From NCBI GenBank assembly GCA_021399435.1, contig JAJTUP010000003.1:1922001-1986000 (forward strand): DNA of 64,000 nucleotides. The letters run 5' to 3'. The DNA is from Diaporthe sp. PMI_573 (Eukaryota; Ascomycota; Sordariomycetes; Diaporthales; Diaporthaceae). The stretch's first letter is position 1, and each line of letters starts with the position of its first letter. Positions 56,226 through 64,000 of the stretch are shown here, one piece after another. Below the pieces are notes generated by a model that saw nothing but the letters and a program-made list of their open reading frames with translations, did no database searches and was not told the DNA's origin. Position numbers and translations under genes: made by a program.

Positions 56226-59017
56226 TCAGATCTCCAGGCTCTGTCCGACCTCGGAAATTATCCACTCGCATCCGAGTGGTACGTCCATGAACGCCTCGTG
56301 CTCGTGTAGCTCGTCCAGGATGATGTCCTCCACCTTCTCGTCATCATCCATCTTGTCCTTGACATGGATAATCACCACCTTTAGGCCCTCCAGCTGCGGG
56401 CCTTCAATCAGACGGGTCTCCGCCGCGGTAGGGTTCGTAGTTGGGGCGCTCGTCCCACCGGCGATCGATGTCGTCCGCCCCTGGAGGTCCGTCAATGACA
56501 GCTCGGCCGTCGGCGTCGTGATATGCGGGCTCCCCACTGATACGCTCCTCTGGCCCGAGTCGGATCGGGGCATCTTCATCGTCTTCGGGCTGACCGGGTC
56601 GTTGACGCTGTCAGAGCTGTGCCTTGCCAGTGCTCTCGACGCCCGGCGTCGAACCGCTATCGTGGCTTCGTCATTGATCCCTTCGCGTTTCCGTTTGCTG
56701 CCCCTCCTACTCTCTCGCCGGGGGTCCGTCTCCTTCCTTTCCTTGTCCATCGTCATGCGTATCCGGACAGCCTTGACTTCCTCGGCGAGGACAGGCATTT
56801 CCTGCACCAAGAAACTCGGCGCCAAATGGCCAAACAGTCGGTCCACAGGCCTGCTGTCATCGTAACTGCACTCGATGAGGATGGCTTTTAGTTGTCCCGT
56901 TGCGACTTTCGGCGCTGCCTCTTGCCATATGCGCAGGTTCCTCGGATTCATCGACACACTGTCCCCCTCGACGTCGCCAAAGATGAGTACCTCCACCCCT
57001 GTTTCCACGTCCCGGATGAAGTATGAGCTGCTGTCATACACACATGCGTATTCTGTCGGGCTGGGTCCACCACCCATCTGATTCATCGCCCCCGAGCCCC
57101 TGCCTCCAGCCATCGCAATAGACCCTGGAATGATGGACCCCGCACGATCGTGAGGCATCAAGTGTGGTTGCTGGTGGTAGAATGCCGCCAGGCTGGGACT
57201 CGTGTTGTGGTGGGCTATCGACCGCGGGCTGAGCATGCCAGTGCCGAAGCCCATCAAACCGGATGAAGCGTCGACGCTGTTGAGTCTGGTATTGCTGCCA
57301 CTGCCGCGGTGAGGTGCGTGTTTCTCGATGTTGTGGCCGTGGCTCACACTCCATACCTTGACGGCTAGGCCTTCATTAAACTCCAGGTAGCCATCAACGT
57401 TGCCCATGGCCGGGGACCCGCCTTCGTTCAGCCGCAAGTAAGTAAAGAGGCCAGCCCCGTGGTCCTCGTCCGACAGATTGGGCCATATTATGTTATTGAA
57501 GATGTGTGTTTTCAGGGCTTGTATTGTCCCTGGCAATCCAGCCAACTTTTTCCGCCTCGACCGTGACAATCCAGCAGTGTTGATAACGAAGGCTGAGATG
57601 TGGTCGAGATGAGGATGCGTGATAAGATAGGTGTCTATCAGATCCGCATGTATCTTCGCTGCATTTGTTTTCGCAGACGCAGAATGCAGCGTCATTCCTG
57701 CGAAGGGCCCGCTTTGGAGCACATGTGGTAATACCAGCTCATCAGTTTGTCCCAGATCTGGAGGCTGTGTGTCTTCTAGAATCCGCGTAATGGCGCCAAG
57801 GTGCACCCCGGCGTCGACTGCCATTACCGAACCTTTCCTCCATCCCGATGCTATCGAACGAACGAGAAATGCCGTTACGTTGGATTCCAACGGCCCACCC
57901 TGAGAGCCCTGTTGTGTAACGGGTTAGCAGGCAGTCTAGACCGAAGCGGTGGACATGGTAGTGTCACACCGTTTTGGTGCGCCAGTGTGCCGGAAACAAA
58001 AAAGCCCGTCACTTGGTGTAGCAGACTGGACCGGATGACGGAGCTGGAAGGTGTGTGCCCAAGCGGACAACCGGACAATACGCTCGCCCCTCCACTCGGA
58101 GAGACCAGCCCGGCCCAGGACCAAACGAGGCTGAGTGTGGGGTGCGGCTGATCTCAGCTCAGATCTGTCTGCAGCTTGGCTCGACAGGGCTGCAGGGGCG
58201 CTCGGAAACAATGGTCTGCAGGTAAGAAAAAATGGATTGTCTTCTAAGAGAAAGGGCATGGAGATCCACTGCGACCGGACCCGGGCCAGATGTCCAAGCG
58301 TTCTGAATGGTCCACAAATCACTGCGCTGGCAGTCTGCAGGCCCGTCGATCTCTTGATCTGACCTACTTGGCCAATAACAAGATACTGGAGGTGGCGGGG
58401 ATGAAATTGTGTGCTCAGTGAGGGGAGAGGAAGGGGGGTGCCAAATGATTTGGCTGTGGTTGGTCTAGGAAGGGTGTTGATCTCTTTGCTGAAGTCACCG
58501 AATTTGCAACGACTGCAAGGAAGCTCCCACTGCAGCTCTGACAGAAGGTTTACCCATGCAGGAGGTTTGGTCTGTGCCAGGCGAAAGCAAGAAAGTCAAA
58601 TCGCAGCAAAACTTGATAGGGTAAAGGATGTTGCAAGCGAAAGTCGTTTTGGGTGTCGGCTTCTAGAAAACCATTGGAAGCGGTGGGTGGTGCGCGCCGG
58701 CGGGCAGACAAGGTTTCTAGTGGGTAGATGCAATGACACCGCGAGAGTGGAAATGCACTGTGAAATGTGACGAGATCCGGCTCCATTCGTGGGGTGGAAG
58801 GGGGGGGGAACATGCGAGGTGAGGTCACACGCAAATGTGATTAGGCGTAGTACAAGGTTGTGCAACAACAGCAATAGACAGTAGGAAATAAGAAGCGACT
58901 GACCAGTACAATGACCTGCAGGGCAGGCTTCTGCTTCGGAGGTGCCGCAGGCGTAACTGCAGCCGAGGTTGATGACTCGTCGCCGGCGACGCCTTTCCAC
59001 TTCCCCTCGCCCGCCAT
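56226..59017 (-). CDS. Class II 3',5'-cyclic-nucleotide (cAMP) phosphodiesterase, low-affinity PDE1 type
   Basis: Main exon 56226-57899 plus a proposed 5' exon 58904-59017 give 595 residues. The main frame has no ATG near its start (it opens with TTG at 57890) and lacks the first beta strand. On the same strand, ATG 59017 opens 38 residues ending KPALQVIVL before a GTCAGT donor, the class II N-terminus. Joining it to GGPLESNVTAFLVRS makes a metallo-beta-lactamase-fold start. The metal-binding motif HPHLDH is at residues 133-138, SHGH is downstream, and ECSYDDSRP is in the second half. A Ser/Arg-rich insertion lies near 410-500. It hydrolyses cAMP and so damps PKA signalling. The ~1-kb intron is unusually long for this locus, and relatives read LGPSGGP where this join gives LGGP, so a micro-exon may be missing. 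Confidence 0.8.
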
Positions 59018-62000
59018 CACACGGAGCCGACTTGTCGGGTCTGCGCAGGGCTGCAATAGCCGCAGCTGAGGGCACGTACGCCCTGGGCGAAGATGTCGCG
59101 ACGATGGGACGAACTCTCCTTTATGTAGACCCTGGGGCGAGGCACAGAAGCAGATGGAGAGACAAAGAACCAGTGTCGCTGGTGGTGCTGGCGGTGGTGC
59201 TGGTGTTGCTGCTGCTGGCGTGCGTGGCGGCCGGTACAGGGTGGCTCGGGTCGAGATTGATCGATGGTCCCACCTTCGGCGCTGTGCCTGTGCCTGTGTC
59301 GCCGTCCGCGTTATGATAACGTCGTGTGGCCGGAGGCCGTGTCTTGTGAGACTCGGGTATAGCCCGATACGCTGTTGTGTGCCCGGCCTGGGGTTGGAGA
59401 CCTCAAACCCTTGCGCGCGTGCCCTGGACTCTGCGATCTCGACTCGGCTCGACTCGACTCGACCCGACCCGACCGACCGGGCTTGGGTTCTGGGTGACAA
59501 GAGGGCCGACAGCTGATATCGGGCGTGGTGGGGAACAGAGGCGCTGGGTGTTGCGGACACGGCAGTTGGGGGTGTAAGAAGGCCCTCAATTCCCTGGTTG
59601 AAGCGAGGAGGGAGAGGAGTGGACCAGATGAGAGCGGAGCCGGAGATTTTCAGAAAGTTCAGGGACTGCAGGCGACCAGACAGGACCAGCGCTAATCCTC
59701 ACCTGGTTGCAGGCAAGCAGGCAAGCAGACAAGCAGGACGGGACGGGACAAGCAGACGCGGCGCCGGACGGGGCAGCGCAGGGCAGCGCAGGGCAGTGCG
59801 GAGAGAGTCGAGGGAGGGCGTCAAGCTCGAGTGGGCACGTATCTCTATCTAGGTGGGCAGGGCGACCGGCCGGATGAGGGAATACGAATGGTCGGCCAGG
59901 CAGGGAGGGCACGGGCAACGAGCCAGCGAGCGGGCTCGGTGCTAACCGTGGTTCGGATCAACCTTTGAAAGTCGGAGAGGAGATTCTGTCGCCGGAGCAT
60001 GCTCCCTTTTCGGGAGGCAAATCAGCTCACTTGCGATGGCAGAGTGTCGCGTGTTGTTGCAGTCGGTGCTGAGCGGTCGCAGTGGCAGTCGCAGTGGCAG
60101 TTGTAGTCGCATCCGCCGCAGGCGTCTCAGCCCTTGTGATCGACCAAGATCTCCGGCGCGTGCCTGTAGTGCGTTTCCCGTAGTCCGATATTATGAGTGG
60201 TGAGAGTCCCTGCTGCTGCTGCGGTGTAAATAACAAGCAAGACAATGCGGTGGTAGGGACCGGGATCGAGTGGGCAGATATGTTGGCAGGTAGGTGACAG
60301 CCTCGGGTCCTCAGAACATTCGGGACGGACCCTCGAGACCGTCTCTACCTTGCCTTGGGGATGGAACAATGGACAATGTGCAGGCAGATTGGCGATGACT
60401 GCAGCTTGGCGAGACAAGGGAGGGAGCTGCCATGCAGATGCAGGCTAGGCGCAGGCCAGGTGCAGGAGCATGTGCAGCTGCGGCTTGACGGGCAGGGGCA
60501 GGACAGGGGGCAGGAAGGACACACAAGGCAAGACCCGAGCAGGGTTGCCGGGTGTGCTATTGCTGGGTGAGCCTCCCAGCCGCATGCAGGAATGCGCAAT
60601 CAATTGGTATGGCTGTGGTGTTAAATTGTCATAGCGTACGGCCTTTGCATCCTTTTCTCCCTCTGTTTTTTTTAAGGTCCTTTTTCTTTTCTTTTTCCTC
60701 TCCCCCTGCCAATTGTCACTGCCCCGTCCACCTGTGGGGTTGGGGGAAAACGTCCGTGGGTCGTTCAAGATGAGATCGACATGGGAAAAGAATTATGGAG
60801 CAGTACAAAGAATGACGGAATGTCTCCACGCCCGAAGCTACCGGGTGCCGTAGCGTACCGTGGCTGCGTGGTCAGAGAGTATGGGGAAGGAGGGGGGGCC
60901 ACCGTGGATGGGGGCCAGTCTCCAGATAACCTTATCGCCCACCCACCACCTGCATCCACAGGAGCTAGGTATACTAAAATACATACAAAGGCCTAGGTAG
61001 GTAGGTGGCTGGCTCGGAACTGCCTCCGTACCTGATCATCAGGGGGCCTCAGCACACCCAGCCTTCTGCTCAGTCCCGACCGAACCCCACGATCCGTCAG
61101 CCTTATCCTCTCGACTTCATATTCTCCTGATCTTGTCCGAACATCTGGCTATCTCTTCCCCTTTTCTATTCTCATCTTCTCAAGCTCACACCTCACGCTC
61201 GCATCCCCTCACCCTGGTCGTCCCATCAACCCGTGACCGGCAAGCCGACCTTTGTTGCATCATGCACAGCTGACGCCACGCCTGGCTGACGCCACTCACT
61301 TCTCGATCCGGCCCTGCCTTCGGGTAGGTTGGGATGGTTGCGTCGGGCTCGCCGACCCCTCTGACTTGGGTGGGCCCTGGCCGCCTACCCGCGCCGCACC
61401 CAATGAGCAAAGCACCATGCAGCAACATGCTTCTCATTCCGGTGGCTGAGCGCGCACGCGGTCTACTGTGTACTGTGTGTATCAAGTAAACTCGCGCTGC
61501 CATGTGTAAAAATGGACATCCTCCATACAATCGCGCTGTCTCACCCTCGACTGGGTTGTGCGTCGTTTTTGCCCCATCCCGAGACGTCGATGAGGATGAG
61601 CCCCATCGGCCCTTCGTAACGGTGGTTCCTAGGTATTGCACCACATGCACTGCACTGTTACTCGATACCCATGCAACCCACGAACCCGAGGTAGCATTCG
61701 TCGAGCCAATCAATGCACCGTGACATCAGGGTTTGCCTATGCTGTCGGATGGGAGGATCTGGGTTCGATGAAACATTGCCATACTAAATGTCAATTATCG
61801 ATGCCAACTGTCAATGTGACAAAAAACAGTATTGAGGGTGGACAGTAAGCCCAGTTTGATTTCCACCCGAGCACCCTGTCCTGACAATTTGCACGCTTGC
61901 GCTCTCTGCTCCACTTGCCCAGGTGAGCTGAAGTTGGTGTAATAACTGACGTCTCGGTGCAAGCCACCCAATGGTAGCATTCTCCCACCATGCTCATCCT

Positions 62001-62744
62001 CAACCCGTTCCTGGTGACTTGGGACCGAATTATCCCACCTTATATTGATGGAGGTGCATGGAACCACTGGAGGAGGGGTTGAGCAGTATACCTAGGGAAA
62101 TGAAGGCTTTGTTTTTTCCCCCCAAATGCTCTTCCTGAATCAGCCCAGGGACATTGTCGATTTGCAGTACTACAAGAATCATGGAAAAATTTGCATTCTG
62201 ACTTTCTCATGTTGAATCCTTCCCAGAAAACAAAGTAGATCCTACTTCCGTGGATTAAGTGTGAACATATCTACCAATCAGTACAAATCCTGGCCAAAAC
62301 AATGTCACGGAACTTTGGCTTACGCTGAAACATGCTAGTTACCCGGCATCCTCGACTTCGATGGTCTTCTTTCAGAAAGCCACAATCATGTTATTGAATA
62401 TCTTACAGTTGAAAGTACACAGTTTAATTGTCTCTCACAACAATGTTGAACCTGATAGCCTTTGTCTGCTTTGCAGCTTGTCTATTGTCCTGAAGTCTGC
62501 AATAGACAACACAAAGAACCATACAATCATTCATGAATTATGTGACAGAGAATAGCATCGTTTCTGAGGTATGATTATCATTTCACATGCACCGTTGAAT
62601 TTCTATAAGTTCGGTAAATTTCTCATGAGCTATCAGGATAACTTATCAAGTCTCCAATAACAGTCACCACACCTCACTAGCAACAGCAATCAAGACCACA
62701 CACGAAAGATACACACAACAGTAAACCCAGGAGGAACTGAAAAA
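59018..62744. other. Long region upstream of the phosphodiesterase gene
   Basis: About 3.7 kb without a supported gene. The 59.0-60.6 kb part is GC-rich with purine/GCAGG low-complexity words and probably holds the phosphodiesterase promoter or leader. A pyrimidine-rich segment at 61090-61210 on the plus strand looks leader-like but is followed by no long coding frame. Confidence 0.45.
59441..59480 (+). repeat. TCGAC/CCGAC pentamer tandem tract
   Basis: GACTC/GACCC pentamers repeated about eight times with two small interruptions, in the phosphodiesterase upstream region. Confidence 0.85.
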
Positions 62745-63470
62745 ATGTGTCTTACAGTGGACTACTATTGTATCTGCGGTGTGGTGGCACACACTACACA
62801 TATGGTATGCAGTGCTCCCGTCCCCTTGCGCTCCGAGGAGACCCATCATGTACAACTTTCCATGATCCTTCCTCGTGAAGAGTGGAATGCCCGTCAGGGT
62901 ATATGCCCACAAAATTCATGTCCCCAAAACGGCACGTCGACCTCGAGCACTGATGTAAAAACAAAATGTCCGGGCTGTTCGACTCTATGTGGTAACAACG
63001 GGGCCATTGGCTTTGATGATTTCGAGGAGGAACTAGAGAAGGAGCTCGAGCGGTCGTTGATCAACATGGACGTCGATGACGACAGTAACGACAGTGACGA
63101 TGGCTTCGAAAAGGAGCTAGCGAGACAGCTCGAATTAGAGCTTAGCGACATGGATGTCGAGTTGGACGTCAATCAAGCTGTGTTCCTCGAACGGGCCTTG
63201 TGGGACACACATCACTGCCCCGTTGAGTTCTGCCCCTTTAACATGGACTCGATGAATCGGGCTAACGAGAAACTCGCTGCCCTCGTTGGAGAGATGCAGC
63301 ATGGTGCAGAGGACCCTGTCAAGTGGACCCCGGAAGACGATGACCAAATCCTTGACCTGGCTTCTCAAGGCGCCGACCACGAGCTAATTGCGAATACGGT
63401 GGGTAGAGCGGTTGCTGACATACACGAGCGCTTGGCCTACCTGCGCATACTCAGTGAGGTTCTTGAGTAG
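62745..63470 (+). CDS. Hypothetical Cys-rich protein with acidic centre and SANT/Myb-like C-terminus
   Basis: A single exon of 241 residues. The N-terminus MCLTVDYYCICGVVAHTTH has Cys/His spacing found in small fungal zinc-binding hypotheticals, followed by CPQNSCPQNG and CPGCSTLCG. Residues ~90-145 are a strongly acidic, heptad-like stretch with two related segments (FEEELEKELERSL and FEKELARQLELEL), probably coiled-coil. A HHCPVEFCPFN motif is at ~183. The last ~45 residues, KWTPEDDDQILDLASQGADHELIANTVGRAVADIHERLAYL, look like a SANT/Myb-type three-helix unit. Together this suggests a nuclear or chromatin-associated protein, but no family is assigned and the function is unknown. Confidence 0.65.
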   Translation: MCLTVDYYCICGVVAHTTHMVCSAPVPLRSEETHHVQLSMILPREEWNARQGICPQNSCPQNGTSTSSTDVKTKCPGCSTLCGNNGAIGFDDFEEELEKELERSLINMDVDDDSNDSDDGFEKELARQLELELSDMDVELDVNQAVFLERALWDTHHCPVEFCPFNMDSMNRANEKLAALVGEMQHGAEDPVKWTPEDDDQILDLASQGADHELIANTVGRAVADIHERLAYLRILSEVLE

Positions 63471-64000
63471 ACAGGTGTTACATGTCTGCGAGGTGCTGGA
63501 TTTTGACCCATGTACTTTTCTCTATTTACGGTAAGTTTATTAGGAGCTTTTCAGTAACGACAGCTGGCGGTTGAGAATTTCAGCAGCTTTAATGCATACT
63601 CCTCACAAGACTCTGAAGACTAAATATATTGCGTGATCCAAGGTGTCATCTGTGAAGACTGAAATGAAGACCGGGGCCGTAGAACTCTAGACCTAGACAT
63701 GAGTTGTTCAGCTCGTTGTTACATTCATACCACTGGTCCATCAAATGTCAATGGTAGGTGACGCAAAGAACCAATTCGTCTGATTCTCTTAGTTGGACAA
63801 ATCTTGGAATTTAGACAAGCCTTGTGCGCACCTAGGATAATGATTGTTGTACTACAAAGTCCCAACAAGTGTAGATTTCCAAGAGCAGCTGTGGAAGAGA
63901 CTATTGTCATACGGGACTCAAGCATGCTGATGCTTCTTCTGAACGGAACCGCTGAAGTCGTGATCTGTGAGTCGCTTAAATACTCAAGTATGTATGGGAT
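63471..64000. other. Right-edge intergenic sequence
   Basis: AT-rich; only a 66-codon minus-strand frame at 63725-63925, not recognisable. No gene supported before the window ends. Confidence 0.45.

Noticed and set aside
61186..61713. 175-codon minus-strand frame
   Set aside because: No recognisable domain, and the opposite strand looks like a leader; unsupported.

Overview
The window is nuclear DNA of a filamentous ascomycete, most likely a Sordariomycete or close relative. Genes lie on both strands at about one per 3 kb. Most are split by short introns (about 43-154 nt) with GTNNGN donors, CTRAY-like branch points and YAG acceptors. The products are typical fungal families: PTH11/rhodopsin-like membrane protein, DHA2 and Dal5-type MFS carriers, class II cAMP phosphodiesterase, DUF7053, DUF2828, and fungal 4-coumarate-CoA-ligase-like enzymes. 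Exon joins given here were worked out by hand from splice motifs, reading-frame continuity and family resemblance. I see no virus, CRISPR array, rRNA or tRNA gene.

Left part (1-25 kb): an alpha/beta hydrolase, a four-repeat SMP/LEA-like protein, a conserved fungal hypothetical, a short-chain dehydrogenase with a previously hidden second exon, a full-length ABCA-type ABC transporter in five exons, a Ser/Thr-rich membrane protein, a large DUF2828/VWA protein, a tyrosinase and, convergent with it, a 115-residue cysteine-rich secreted protein in three exons. A Dal5-type carrier follows at 25.8-27.7 kb.

Middle (27.7-32.9 kb) is gene-poor and rich in repeats. It holds a 15-bp minisatellite that recurs at four other places, and a small inverted-repeat element related to a roughly 90-bp MITE-like sequence found elsewhere in the window. 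Genes resume with a mitochondrial membrane-anchored helical protein whose frame is broken at an A6 tract, a mitochondrial-carrier-like protein, a peroxisomal (C-terminal AKL) acyl-CoA/4-coumarate-CoA ligase and a DHA2 exporter on the same strand. After these come a small zinc-ribbon protein and a DUF7053 protein whose first exon is 7 nt.

Right part (45-64 kb): a long gene-poor stretch, a PTH11-like receptor, an MFS transporter, a divergent multi-pass fungal membrane protein, a flavin-reductase-domain protein with a mitochondrial-type presequence, a class II cAMP phosphodiesterase whose 5' exon lies about 1 kb upstream, and a Cys-rich/SANT-like hypothetical near the right edge. Possible functional pairs are tyrosinase + secreted protein + Dal5-type carrier, and CoA ligase + DHA2 exporter. 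Neither looks like a complete secondary-metabolite cluster, since no PKS or NRPS core is present.
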